Source of the DNA: Ulvibacterium marinum
GTDB taxonomy: Bacteria; Bacteroidota; Bacteroidia; Flavobacteriales; Flavobacteriaceae
DNA length: 64,000 nucleotides
Direction of reading: 5' to 3'
NCBI RefSeq assembly: GCF_003626755.1
Contig: NZ_RBCJ01000005.1
Location: forward strand, 310,001-374,000
In this document: piece after piece, positions 53,185 through 61,714 of the stretch
Layout of the letters: each line of letters starts with the position of its first letter
Position numbering within the stretch: the stretch's first letter is position 1
The notes under the pieces: model-generated
The model's input: the letters and a program-made list of their open reading frames with translations, nothing else
What the model was told of the DNA's origin: nothing
The model's database searches: none
Made by a program: the position numbers and the translations under genes

Positions 53185-55122
53185 TTACGTATTGATATGG
53201 AATAGGTGAAAGGGCAATGCAGGATGCAGTTCTATAAAGTTCCATTCACTGTGCCAAAGGTACCCATTATCCGTAACAACATCATGGACCTGTACGGATT
53301 GCCCTGCATGGATTCCCAAGCCTTCCAATGGAAGTTGAACCGTGCCCCTTTGGGAGTAATAAGGATCCAAACTGATTACAATCAACATTTGGTCCGTACA
53401 ATCATCGTTCCACTTATAAAAAGCGATCAAATTATCATTGTCTATAGTACAAAAACGAATGTTATTGGTTTGCTGTAGGCATTCATGCGCTTTACGTGCC
53501 GCATTTATTTTGCTTATAACATAGGTCAATTTGTTTTCCTTGGACCAGTCCCAATGGCGTATCTCATATTTTTCGCAATTCATGTATTCTTCCTTCCCCG
53601 GAAGGGCAGCGGTATCCATATATTCAAACACCGGTCCATAGATTCCTATGTTTCCACTCATTGTCGCGGCCAGGGCATACCGAATAAGATGCATCGCCTC
53701 ATTGGCCCCCTGTAGATGGTACGGATTAATGTCGGGGGTATTGGGCCAAAAATTGGGACGGTAGTACTCCTTCATTTCTGTTTGGGTAAGCTCTACCATA
53801 TACTCTATAAGCTCATGTTTCCATACCCTCCAGGTAAAATAGGTATAGGATTGCGAGAAGCCCTGTTTGGCCAATTGCTGCATAACCCTTGGCCGGGAAA
53901 ACGCCTCTGCCAAGAACAGCACGTCCGGATAATCCTTTTTGACTTGGCCAATAAGCCAATTCCAAAAATAATAGGGTTTGGTATGGGGGTTGTCTACCCT
54001 AAAAATGTGAACCCCACAATTGACCCAATGTAGAGTGACGTTCAATAGTTCCTCCCACAGCTCTTTATATGCCTTGGATTCAAAATAAAAATTGACGATA
54101 TCCTGATACTTTTTAGGAGGGTTTTCGGCATATTGGATGGTTCCATCAGGCCGCTTTCTAAACCATTCCGGATGTTCGGTAATATATGGATGGTCCGGGG
54201 CCGCCTGAAAAGCAAGATCCATAGCAATCTCTATTCCATGGTCATTTGCCTTTTTGATCAAGTTCTTAAAGTCTTTTTCAGTCCCCAGTTCCGGATGTAT
54301 GGCGGTATGCCCTCCCAATTTAGATCCAATGGCCCACGGTACACCGGAATCGCCCTCAATTGCATTTACGGTGTTGTTTTTCCCTTTCCGGTTTACCTCC
54401 CCTATGGGATGCACAGGCGGAAAATACACTACATCAAAGCCCATATTGGCTATTCTGGGCAGTAATAGTTCACAATCCTTAAAAGTCCCATGCGTATTGG
54501 TCTTTGTCGAGGAAGATCTTGGAAAAAACTCGTACCAGGTGCTAAAATTAGCCTTCTTGCGATCAACATATACTTGAAGCACTTTACTGCTATTGGCTAG
54601 AAAACGTTGAGGGCAGCTCAAAAACAATTCGTGTAATTTGGGGGAAACGGCTTCCTTTACCGCCTCATTATAAGAATTGTCTTCTTTAAAAAGCCTTATT
54701 AGTTTCTGAAGATATGGTCTCTCCTGGGCGGGCGCTTTTTTGGAAACGTACTCCAAGTACTGCACGCCGTCCAAAAGTTCGCTCTTTACGTGTTGGCCAT
54801 CCTCAAGTTTGGCCTCAATACCATGCTGCCAGTTAAGGGCATGGTCTACCCATCCCTGTACCTTATAGTCGTAAAATCCTTGTTTATCTACCGCAAAGGT
54901 TTCAAAATATACATCCTGTCCTTGATCTTGCATACGGACCACCGAATATTTCTTCTCACTCTCGTGCTTATAAAGAATTTCGGCCTGGATAACATCATGG
55001 CCATCGGGAAGCACATCGGCATATACCGTTATTTTTTCGCCTACGGTCCTCTTGATAAAAAACGCCCCACATTGAATTTGTGGTGAAACATTTTCTATAA
55101 CAACACGTTGTTGTCTTAACAT
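53185..55122 (-). CDS. glgE: Alpha-1,4-glucan:maltose-1-phosphate maltosyltransferase
   Basis: GlgE (GH13_3) extends alpha-1,4-glucans by two glucose units from maltose 1-phosphate. The 645-residue protein has an N-terminal beta domain and helical region (about 1-190), then the catalytic barrel. YEFFPRS near 198 and NPPKKYQDI near 334 are family motifs. The nucleophile Asp lies in FRVDNPHTKP (about 377) and the acid Glu in FLAEAF (about 406). It is the first gene of the minus-strand cluster; no perfect promoter is seen in the 174 bases upstream. Confidence 0.94.
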   Translation of the reverse strand: MLRQQRVVIENVSPQIQCGAFFIKRTVGEKITVYADVLPDGHDVIQAEILYKHESEKKYSVVRMQDQGQDVYFETFAVDKQGFYDYKVQGWVDHALNWQHGIEAKLEDGQHVKSELLDGVQYLEYVSKKAPAQERPYLQKLIRLFKEDNSYNEAVKEAVSPKLHELFLSCPQRFLANSSKVLQVYVDRKKANFSTWYEFFPRSSSTKTNTHGTFKDCELLLPRIANMGFDVVYFPPVHPIGEVNRKGKNNTVNAIEGDSGVPWAIGSKLGGHTAIHPELGTEKDFKNLIKKANDHGIEIAMDLAFQAAPDHPYITEHPEWFRKRPDGTIQYAENPPKKYQDIVNFYFESKAYKELWEELLNVTLHWVNCGVHIFRVDNPHTKPYYFWNWLIGQVKKDYPDVLFLAEAFSRPRVMQQLAKQGFSQSYTYFTWRVWKHELIEYMVELTQTEMKEYYRPNFWPNTPDINPYHLQGANEAMHLIRYALAATMSGNIGIYGPVFEYMDTAALPGKEEYMNCEKYEIRHWDWSKENKLTYVISKINAARKAHECLQQTNNIRFCTIDNDNLIAFYKWNDDCTDQMLIVISLDPYYSQRGTVQLPLEGLGIHAGQSVQVHDVVTDNGYLWHSEWNFIELHPALPFHLFHINT

Positions 55123-55296
55123 AGTTTAAGGTTTGTCCGGTTTTGCTAAAAATAGGAAATAAAACGATAATCCCGCATGAGAGAGGCACAAATCTTGGGT
55201 TCTTTGAGGAAGTCAAATTCTACCGATTTCATTTTTGGAACGCTTTTTGAAACAGGTACAAAAAAGAATCATATCTCTAGCTAAAATACAGTAATT

Positions 55297-55860
55297 ATGA
55301 AAAAAACAACTTTGGTATTTAGTACAGTATTGGCCCTATTTTTTATATCCTGCGAGGGTCCGGCAGGGCCTCCAGGATTGGACGGATTTGATGGAGCAGA
55401 TGGTGCCCAGGGACCTCCAGGTCCCGAATTTGAGGCAATCGCCTTTGAAATTGATATTGATATGGTTTTAAATGCAGACCTGAACAGGTACGAGTTTGCT
55501 CTTGAGCCCTTCCCGGATGATGTAATATTATTACAGGACGATGTGGTGCTCATGTATCGATTGGAGGAAGTAAACAATGACCTCGACGTTTGGCGACAAT
55601 TGCCACAGCCTTTCTTTTCCGATCAGGGATTGTTGTTCTACAATTTTGACTTTACCCTAAATGATTATAGCGTTTTGGTAGAACCGGAATTTGATGCAGG
55701 TTTGGTTCCAGCGGATTTGGTCCAAAACCAGGTTTTTAGAATCGTTGTTATTCCAGCAGATTTAGGATTATCTTCAAAAATGGATAAATCCAATATCGAT
55801 GCCGTAATGCGCTCTTTGGGTATCGAAGAAAAGGATATTAAAAAAATACAATTGGATTAA
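55297..55860 (+). CDS. Lipoprotein with a short collagen-like Gly-X-Y segment
   Basis: The 187-residue product has a lipoprotein signal (cleavage before Cys near residue 19, FISC). Directly after it come eight Gly-X-Y triplets (GPAGPPGLDGFDGADGAQ...GPPGPE) at about residues 21-44. The rest, about 140 acidic residues, looks beta-rich and is unrecognised; it ends with a helical EEKDIKKIQLD. Collagen-like tails on bacterial lipoproteins usually act as spacers or trimerisation elements (family knowledge). The start is the ATG at 55297. Confidence 0.8.
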   Translation: MKKTTLVFSTVLALFFISCEGPAGPPGLDGFDGADGAQGPPGPEFEAIAFEIDIDMVLNADLNRYEFALEPFPDDVILLQDDVVLMYRLEEVNNDLDVWRQLPQPFFSDQGLLFYNFDFTLNDYSVLVEPEFDAGLVPADLVQNQVFRIVVIPADLGLSSKMDKSNIDAVMRSLGIEEKDIKKIQLD

Positions 55861-55882
55861 TCATCTTACCATATAAAACACA

Positions 55883-55924
55883 GGAAAGGCCTTGTTCCCC
55901 AAATGGCGAATGGGGCTTTTCCTA
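55883..55924 (+). terminator. Probable terminator after the collagen-like lipoprotein gene
   Basis: GGAAA...CCCC and GGGGCTTTTCC can pair in an interrupted hairpin with a bulge and an 11-base loop, starting about 20 bases after the stop. The T-run is short, so confidence is limited. Confidence 0.4.
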
Positions 55925-55977
55925 TTGGGTAGATGGCATTAGCAAAACCTTAACGCAATTCATTTCATAAAGTGGAT

Positions 55978-55985
55978 TACATTTG
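55978..55985 (+). promoter_or_regulatory. -7 promoter element upstream of msrB (TACATTTG)
   Basis: TACATTTG is a perfect -7 match about 57 bases before the msrB ATG. The -33 position 19 bases upstream has no TTG, so this is only half a promoter. Confidence 0.4.
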
Positions 55986-56041
55986 AAAGGATTTACCAAT
56001 TGTGTCGTCCAATCTAAAAAATGTAGTATAAACTAATTTTC

Positions 56042-56545
56042 ATGAACAGTAAAACACTTTTGATCGCCTTCATCCTACTAATAACCGGATGTAAAGGAAA
56101 TTCCCAAGAAAAGGAAATCGCCTCCAATCCAGATAAAAAAGAAGAAAAAACTTTCCCTGTATCCAAAACGGAAGAGGAATGGAGAAAGGAGCTTAACGAT
56201 ATGGAATTCTATGTACTGCGCAAGGCCGCTACGGAAAATGCCTTCAGTAGTGAGCTTTTGGATAACAAGGAAGAAGGAACCTATGTTTGTGCGGGTTGTG
56301 GTACTCCGCTTTTTGAAAGTAAATTCAAATTCGATTCCGGTACCGGCTGGCCTAGTTTTGATCGGGAAATAGAAGGCAACGTGGCTTACGATGTAGACTA
56401 TAAAATAGGCTACAAACGTACCGAGGAACATTGCGCTACATGTGGGGGTCACTTAGGACATGTATTTGATGATGGCCCTAGGAACACCACAGGAAAACGA
56501 CACTGTATCAACGGCGTGGCACTGGATTTTGTAGCCAAGGAATAA
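56042..56545 (+). CDS. msrB: Peptide-methionine (R)-S-oxide reductase, predicted lipoprotein
   Basis: MsrB reduces methionine-R-sulfoxide in proteins. The 167-residue protein has a lipoprotein signal (LLITGC, Cys at residue 17) and a charged linker. The MsrB domain follows, with zinc-binding CAGC near 84 and CATC near 131, the core FDSGTGWPSFD near 98, and catalytic Cys in RHCINGVALDF near 157. Lipid anchoring would place it in the periplasm or at the outer membrane, so it would protect envelope proteins; this is inferred from the lipobox. MsrA is not adjacent. Confidence 0.92.
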   Translation: MNSKTLLIAFILLITGCKGNSQEKEIASNPDKKEEKTFPVSKTEEEWRKELNDMEFYVLRKAATENAFSSELLDNKEEGTYVCAGCGTPLFESKFKFDSGTGWPSFDREIEGNVAYDVDYKIGYKRTEEHCATCGGHLGHVFDDGPRNTTGKRHCINGVALDFVAKE

Positions 56546-56871
56546 AAACACCTCACATCTTTCATTACTTTAACTGAGTTAACCTAACTTAATAGTTGGC
56601 ATATTGTTCCAATGAATAGGGGCATCTTATATTTAGGATCGAAATAAAACAACATCTTAAAAGGTTTCACTTTTCAATCCAAAAAACGTTTCAAAACTTA
56701 GAAAAAGAGAGAATCAGTAAATCCATGTTTTGATTTATCATTTAGAATTCCTTAGCAAACAATTGGGGTTTTGAATTTGTAATTTGGGTTCTGATTTCCG
56801 TACTTTTGCACCGCTCTCGCTCGATGATCTATTCGGGACCTTTCGAGAGGTAATCTCTAAAAAGTTTAAAA
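56546..56871 (+). promoter_or_regulatory. lpdA upstream region with promoter (TTG-N21-TACTTTTG)
   Basis: This 326-base gap has no gene that I can support. Near its right end, TTG (56777-56779) and TACTTTTG (56801-56808) are 21 bases apart, a good Bacteroidota promoter. The expected 5' leader (about 56815-56871) can form a stem from CTCTCG and CGAGAG. The left two thirds show nothing recognisable. Confidence 0.55.
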
Positions 56872-58263
56872 ATGGCCAATTTCGATGTTATTGTTTTGGG
56901 TAGTGGCCCCGGTGGTTATGTTACCGCTATTAGGGCTTCCCAATTGGGTTTCAAAACCGCGATTGTTGAAAAAGAAAGCCTCGGCGGGGTTTGTCTAAAT
57001 TGGGGTTGTATCCCTACGAAAGCCTTGCTAAAGTCCGCCCAAGTATTTGAATATCTACAACATGCCGAGGATTATGGCCTTAAGGCAAATGATGTGGACA
57101 AGGATTTCAATGCTGTGGTAAAACGTAGCCGGGGGGTTGCTGATGGTATGAGCAAGGGCGTACAGTTTTTGATGAAGAAGAACAAGATCGAGGTCATTTC
57201 GGGTTTTGGGAAACTGAAACCTGGAAAAAAAATAGCCGTTACCGATACAGAAGGTAAGGAAACAGAATATAGTGCAGAACATGTCATTATCGCTACTGGT
57301 GCACGTAGTCGTGAATTGCCCAGCCTACCTCAAGATGGCAAGAAGATAATCGGTTATCGGGAAGCCATGTCCTTGGACAAGCAACCGAAGAAGATGATCG
57401 TAGTAGGTAGCGGGGCCATAGGTATCGAATTTGCCTATTTCTATAATGCCATGGGTACCGAAGTGACCGTAGTGGAATTTCTACCGCGCATAGTTCCGGT
57501 TGAGGACGAAGAGGTCTCCAAGCAACTGGAACGAAGTTTTAAAAAGACGGGCATTAAGATTATGACCTCCTCCGAAGTTACAAGTGTTGATACGTCGGGA
57601 GAAGGTGTAAAGGCCACCGTAAAGACTTCAAAAGGCGAGCAGGTACTTGAGGCGGATATCGTCCTTTCCGCGGTGGGTATAAAATCGAATATTGAAAACA
57701 TTGGTTTGGAAGATGTGGGGATTGCCACCGACCGTGATAAAATTCTGGTCAATGATTATTACCAGACCAATATTCCCGGCTACTACGCTATTGGCGATGT
57801 TACCCCGGGGCAGGCCTTGGCCCATGTGGCCTCTGCGGAAGGCATCCTTTGTGTGGAAAAAATAAAAGGCATGCATGTAGAGCCCCTGGACTATGGCAAT
57901 ATTCCTGGATGTACGTATTGTATGCCCGAAGTAGCTTCCGTAGGATTGACCGAAACACAGGCAAAAGAGGCCGGGCATGATATTAAAGTGGGGAAATTCC
58001 CATTTTCTGCCAGTGGAAAAGCTAAGGCCTCCGGTAAGGCAGATGGATTTGTTAAGGTTATCTTTGATGCCAAATATGGGGAATGGCTGGGTTGCCATAT
58101 GATCGGTGCAGGTGTTACGGATATGATAGCCGAAGCGGTAGTCGCACGAAAACTGGAAACTACAGGACACGAAGTCTTAAAAGCGGTTCACCCCCACCCT
58201 ACTATGAGCGAAGCCGTAATGGAAGCCGTGGCCGATGCCTATGATGAAGTAATCCATTTATAA
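56872..58263 (+). CDS. lpdA: Dihydrolipoyl dehydrogenase (E3)
   Basis: Lpd reoxidises the dihydrolipoyl groups of 2-oxoacid dehydrogenase complexes and the glycine cleavage system with NAD+. The FAD motif VLGSGPGGYVTAIRASQLG starts at residue 6. The redox disulfide CLNWGC lies near 43-48, the NAD-binding VVGSGAIGIEFAY is near 181, and the C-terminal HPHPTMSE with the catalytic His is near 442. The 463-residue length is standard. It is not next to E1 or E2 genes, so it probably serves several complexes, possibly including the GcvT pathway. Confidence 0.95.
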   Translation: MANFDVIVLGSGPGGYVTAIRASQLGFKTAIVEKESLGGVCLNWGCIPTKALLKSAQVFEYLQHAEDYGLKANDVDKDFNAVVKRSRGVADGMSKGVQFLMKKNKIEVISGFGKLKPGKKIAVTDTEGKETEYSAEHVIIATGARSRELPSLPQDGKKIIGYREAMSLDKQPKKMIVVGSGAIGIEFAYFYNAMGTEVTVVEFLPRIVPVEDEEVSKQLERSFKKTGIKIMTSSEVTSVDTSGEGVKATVKTSKGEQVLEADIVLSAVGIKSNIENIGLEDVGIATDRDKILVNDYYQTNIPGYYAIGDVTPGQALAHVASAEGILCVEKIKGMHVEPLDYGNIPGCTYCMPEVASVGLTETQAKEAGHDIKVGKFPFSASGKAKASGKADGFVKVIFDAKYGEWLGCHMIGAGVTDMIAEAVVARKLETTGHEVLKAVHPHPTMSEAVMEAVADAYDEVIHL

Positions 58264-58268
58264 AATAA

Positions 58269-58293
58269 TGTCAGGTTGAGCGCAGTCGAAACC
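58269..58293. repeat. Short dispersed flavobacterial repeat (GGTTGAGCGCAGTCGAAACC type)
   Basis: The sequence GTCAGGTTGAGCGCAGTC, continued by GAAACC, lies six bases after the lpdA stop. Closely similar segments (TTCGACTGCGCTCAACC on the other strand) are widely scattered between genes in Bacteroidota genomes, from general knowledge. It overlaps a small palindrome ACCTTAAGGT (58291-58300). Only one copy was noticed in this window. Confidence 0.55.
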
Positions 58294-58339
58294 TTAAGGT
58301 CTAGGCTGTGCTCATATAAAACGTTTACCACTTTAAAAA

Positions 58340-58630
58340 ATGCTCACCACATTTAGAATTACCGCTGTACTTGAAGGTATTTCCTATCTGATGCTTTTTG
58401 CCATCAGTATGCCCCTAAAGTATTGGGCGGGCATCCGTGAACCCAATATCTATATTGGGTACGCCCATGGAGCTTTGTTTATTGCTTATCTGCTTTTTGC
58501 CATTATTTTTTGGATGGAAAAAAAGTGGACCATAAAGCGATTGTTCATATTGGTTTTAGCCTCCTTGTTGCCTTTTGGTACGTTTTATATGGACAAGAAA
58601 TATCTAAAGCCGTTACAATCCGAGCAATAA
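58340..58630 (+). CDS. DUF3817 integral membrane protein
   Basis: This 96-residue protein has three predicted membrane helices (about 3-24, 39-58 and 64-83). FRITAVLEGISYLMLFAISMPLKY at the N-terminus and the GYAHGALFIAYL segment are typical of DUF3817. Function is unknown. It lies 76 bases after lpdA, separated by the dispersed repeat, and converges on aroQ. Confidence 0.8.
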   Translation: MLTTFRITAVLEGISYLMLFAISMPLKYWAGIREPNIYIGYAHGALFIAYLLFAIIFWMEKKWTIKRLFILVLASLLPFGTFYMDKKYLKPLQSEQ

Positions 58631-58710
58631 GGGGATAAATTTTGCACCTGTTTTTGAATGACCGAACAAGGTTTGCCCTTCTGATACCCAAACACCACTC
58701 GGGATATTGC

Positions 58711-59139
58711 CTATTCTGTGATATTTCCCAAAAAACTCTGTATCGCCAAATCATAGCTTTGTAGGCCAAAGCCGAGGATGACCCCTTTGGCGCCCGAAGA
58801 GATATAGGAAACATGTCGGAAGTCCTCCCGTTTATGGGTATTGGAGATATGTACCTCTACAACCGGCGTCTCAATAGCCTTAACTGCATCACCGATACCC
58901 ACCGATGTATGGGTGTAGGAGGCTGCATTAAGGACAACACCATCATAGGAAAACCCCACTTCCTGAAGTTTGCCAATAATCTCCCCCTCGATATTGGATT
59001 GGTAATACTCCAACTGCACATCCTTGAACTTGAACTGCAGTATCGAAAAATAGTCCTCAAAAGTCTGATTGCCATATACCTCCGGCTCCCGTTTGCCTAA
59101 AAGGTTTAAGTTGGGGCCGTTGATTATAATGATTTTCAT
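58711..59139 (-). CDS. aroQ: 3-dehydroquinate dehydratase, type II
   Basis: This shikimate pathway enzyme dehydrates 3-dehydroquinate. The 142-residue dodecameric type II form is recognised by IINGPNLNLLGKREPEVYG at the N-terminus (catalytic Tyr near residue 22), NAASYTHTSVGIGDA near 75, and VVEVHISNTHKREDFRHVS near 93-111. In many Bacteroidota aroQ diverges from xerD; here two barrel-protein genes lie between them. Confidence 0.94.
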   Translation of the reverse strand: MKIIIINGPNLNLLGKREPEVYGNQTFEDYFSILQFKFKDVQLEYYQSNIEGEIIGKLQEVGFSYDGVVLNAASYTHTSVGIGDAVKAIETPVVEVHISNTHKREDFRHVSYISSGAKGVILGFGLQSYDLAIQSFLGNITE

Positions 59140-59198
59140 ATAGCTAAAATAAACAAATTAGCGCCCGTAAAAAAAATGTTGGTCAGGTGATTTTGGAA

Positions 59199-59711
59199 TC
59201 AACGCCTGCGCCCGGTAGGAAAGGTATAGATTACACCAAGATTGGCAGAGTTCCAAGTGCTTTCGTCCAATTGTATTCCGGTATAGGAAAGATTCAATTC
59301 GGTTTGTGGACCCAACAAAAAGCCAATGATAGGTCTATAATAAAGCCCACCATCATTGCCATCATTGATACCCAAGGCGGTTCCGGCATTTATCCCAAAG
59401 GATAAGGAATTGGAAGGCCAAATCCGGATGGAAGCGGCCAAGGGCAAAAACTGTACATTGGGTAAATCAACTGATACGGCTTGATCTTGAAAAGTTTCGG
59501 CAAAGCCATGGATAAAACCAACAGTGGCACCAAGGTCCACCAACTGGCCCAAGGCCCACGAATAACCTACATCTGCTCCAACAAATAAACTTACCTCATC
59601 ATTGAAGTCCCCAAGGGGCAATCCGCCTTGAATGCCCAGTTTAAATCCTTCTTGCGCATTGATGGACCATCGGAATAAAATAAAGACAAAGACGTATATG
59701 GTTTGTTTCAT
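59199..59711 (-). CDS. Predicted outer-membrane beta-barrel protein of unknown function
   Basis: The 170-residue product has a signal peptide ending INAQE near residue 20, followed by alternating amphipathic strands ('FKLGIQGGLPLGDFNDE', 'LSFGINAGTALGIND') ending in an aromatic/basic tail. This fits a small eight-strand OprF/OmpA-like barrel. It lacks an OmpA C-terminal domain. It is upstream of aroQ by 59 bases on the same strand. Confidence 0.65.
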   Translation of the reverse strand: MKQTIYVFVFILFRWSINAQEGFKLGIQGGLPLGDFNDEVSLFVGADVGYSWALGQLVDLGATVGFIHGFAETFQDQAVSVDLPNVQFLPLAASIRIWPSNSLSFGINAGTALGINDGNDGGLYYRPIIGFLLGPQTELNLSYTGIQLDESTWNSANLGVIYTFPTGRRR

Positions 59712-59766
59712 AATTATGGATTATTGGTACCATAACGTCAAATATGTCCATTAACCTACACGATGA

Positions 59767-59958
59767 AGCAACTTTGTTGCCAAATTTGGGAAAACCGTTG
59801 TACACAGGCTTTATAGGTGCATCAATAAGGATAGTGACACTCATGAATTGGAAGATATTTTTGCGAGTATAGGCGATCACCAATATGCTAAACTGAATGA
59901 AGTAGGCAAAATAGCACTTATCCCTTTGGTTATCGGGAGACAGTACATAAGTGCTTGA
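59767..59958 (+). pseudogene. Possible coding remnant without start codon
   Basis: One plus-strand frame reads 63 codons between stops, with protein-like content such as THELEDIFASIGDHQYAKLN and GKIALIPLVIGRQYISA. It has no ATG, GTG or TTG near its beginning, and an ATG at 59763 lies in another frame that stops after 17 codons. It may be the tail of a decayed gene inside a 273-base gap, or chance. I cannot name a family. Confidence 0.2.
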
Positions 59959-59984
59959 AAAGTATTTTTACCTCCTTTTGGATT

Positions 59985-60569
59985 TTAAAAGAAGTAACTG
60001 GCAGAAATCTGTAACACTCGGTTTTTGGAGTCGAAATCCTTGACCACATTGATAAACCCAGGAATAAAACGCAACTGGAAATAAAAGTTCTCGTCCAACC
60101 GATATCCCGCTCCCAGGGCAAAACCAATGTCGAACGTATTCTTGTCCGGTGTAACCAAAGTACCATAGGTATCCTCATCAATATTACTGGAAAGTAAAAC
60201 GCTAAATTGTGGTCCGGCCTCTATAAAAAGATTGTCCCAAACATTGTATTTACCGATCAAAGGTACATTGAGGTAAAACAAATTGATGTCATCATCCAGG
60301 AATGTACCACTACCCTGAAAGGAGAGAAGCACTTCCGGTTGAAGAATAATAACATCTGAAAAGGGAATTTCTACCAATCCCCCAATATGAAAACCGGGCT
60401 TGGAGCCATAATCATACCTACTATCACCACCCAGTGAGGAAAGGTTAAATCCTGCCTTTACGGCAACCGTTCCATCGGCACCTATGCCACTGGTGCCCTG
60501 TATTTGGGCCAAGGCGCATTGTAAGATAAAAAAGGAAAACAAAACGGTTAGGAAAGTTGCTTTTTTCAT
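59985..60569 (-). CDS. PorT-like outer-membrane beta-barrel protein
   Basis: The 194-residue protein has a signal peptide ending ALAQ near residue 21. The mature part shows the alternating strand pattern of the 'porin family/outer membrane protein beta-barrel' group: GVKAGFNLSSLGG-like start ('AVKAGFNLSSLGGDSRYDYGSKPGFHIGGLVEI'), VLLSFQGSG, VPLIGKYNVWDNLFIEAGPQFSVLLS, and a final aromatic residue (ASYFF). Function is unknown. A perfect -7 element (TACTTTTG, complement of 60596-60603) lies 27 bases upstream. Confidence 0.82.
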   Translation of the reverse strand: MKKATFLTVLFSFFILQCALAQIQGTSGIGADGTVAVKAGFNLSSLGGDSRYDYGSKPGFHIGGLVEIPFSDVIILQPEVLLSFQGSGTFLDDDINLFYLNVPLIGKYNVWDNLFIEAGPQFSVLLSSNIDEDTYGTLVTPDKNTFDIGFALGAGYRLDENFYFQLRFIPGFINVVKDFDSKNRVLQISASYFF

Positions 60570-60595
60570 GTTTTCATATTTAAGGGTTGTCTACA

Positions 60596-60603
60596 CAAAA
60601 GTA
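60596..60603 (-). promoter_or_regulatory. -7 promoter element of the PorT-like gene (TACTTTTG)
   Basis: The complement of 60596-60603 is a perfect -7 match 27 bases before the start codon. No TTG is visible at the -33 position. Confidence 0.4.
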
Positions 60604-60801
60604 CCATTTTTTAGAGAGTACCCGTTTTAAAATTTCATTTCAATGCTGAAAAAAACGTCTAATAAAGCCATTTCACTCAATGATATTTTCGATTAAGGAA
60701 GTTTTAATTTTGTTAAAAACACCTCCGTACTTTGCAAAAACAACTTGTGGCATTTATGAATTGATGGTATGGAAATCTTGGACATGATGTATCTTTAAAC
60801 C

Positions 60802-61698
60802 ATGAATTGGCAACAAGCATTGAAGGATTATCAGCACTATTTAAGAATAGAGCGAGGCTTGGCCCAAAATTCCATCAAAAGTTACCAAAGGGACGTAAAC
60901 AAGCTTATACTGTATCTGGAAACACATAACATTCTGGAGGACCCAATAAAAGTAAGCATGGAAACAGTACAAAGATTTATCTACGATATCGCCAAAACTG
61001 TTAACCCCCGCTCACAGGCCCGTATCATTTCCGGACTTAAGGGTTTCTTTAATTATTTGGTCTTTGAGGAATACAGAACTGACAACCCTATGGATCTTTT
61101 GGAGTCCCCAAAAATTGGACGAAAACTCCCGGATACCCTTTCTGAACCTGAAATAGATACGCTTATCGGGGCCATAGATTTAAGCAAGCCGGAAGGAGAG
61201 CGAAACCGTGCCATGCTAGAAACCTTGTATGGATGCGGTCTGCGTGTTTCTGAACTGATCGGCCTAAAGATTTCGGATCTTTTTTTTGAGGAAGGTTTTG
61301 TCAAAGTTACAGGTAAAGGAGACAAACAACGGTTTGTACCTATAGGGACCATCAATATAAAATACATCGACATCTATAGAAATGAAATCCGAATACATCA
61401 AAAAATCCAAAAGGGCCACGAGGATATCCTTTTTCTCAACAGAAGGGGCAAAAAATTGACAAGGGCCATGATATTCACCATCATTAAACGACTTGCGGAA
61501 AAAATCGGACTACAGAAAAGTATTAGCCCGCATACGTTCAGGCATTCCTTTGCCACCCATCTCTTGGAAAATGGAGCGGACCTCAGGGCCATACAACAAA
61601 TGCTAGGCCATGAAAGCATTACCACGACCGAGGTCTACATGCACGTAGATCGTAGCCATCTTTCCGACGTTATGAACAAATACCACCCTAGAAATTAA
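60802..61698 (+). CDS. xerD: Site-specific tyrosine recombinase XerD
   Basis: XerD resolves chromosome dimers at dif together with XerC and FtsK. The 298-residue protein has the N-terminal SAM-like core-binding domain (about 1-85) and the catalytic domain with R in GCGLRVSELI (near 149), K in TGKGDKQRFVP, H-x-x-R in SPHTFRHSFATHLLENGADLRAIQQMLGH (near 244-267), and the nucleophile Tyr in TTEVYMHV (near 280). No attachment site or integron is seen nearby, which supports the housekeeping role. Confidence 0.93.
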   Translation: MNWQQALKDYQHYLRIERGLAQNSIKSYQRDVNKLILYLETHNILEDPIKVSMETVQRFIYDIAKTVNPRSQARIISGLKGFFNYLVFEEYRTDNPMDLLESPKIGRKLPDTLSEPEIDTLIGAIDLSKPEGERNRAMLETLYGCGLRVSELIGLKISDLFFEEGFVKVTGKGDKQRFVPIGTINIKYIDIYRNEIRIHQKIQKGHEDILFLNRRGKKLTRAMIFTIIKRLAEKIGLQKSISPHTFRHSFATHLLENGADLRAIQQMLGHESITTTEVYMHVDRSHLSDVMNKYHPRN

Positions 61699-61714
61699 AA
61701 GAGATACATTTATA

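Noticed and set aside
53206-55086. Several long open frames on the opposite strand of glgE and maltokinase
   Set aside because: They are shadows of the well-supported minus-strand genes and have no domain or protein-like composition.
60802-61698. XerD considered as integrase of a mobile element
   Set aside because: The protein is standard XerD, with no attachment-site repeats, tRNA or other phage or ICE genes nearby.
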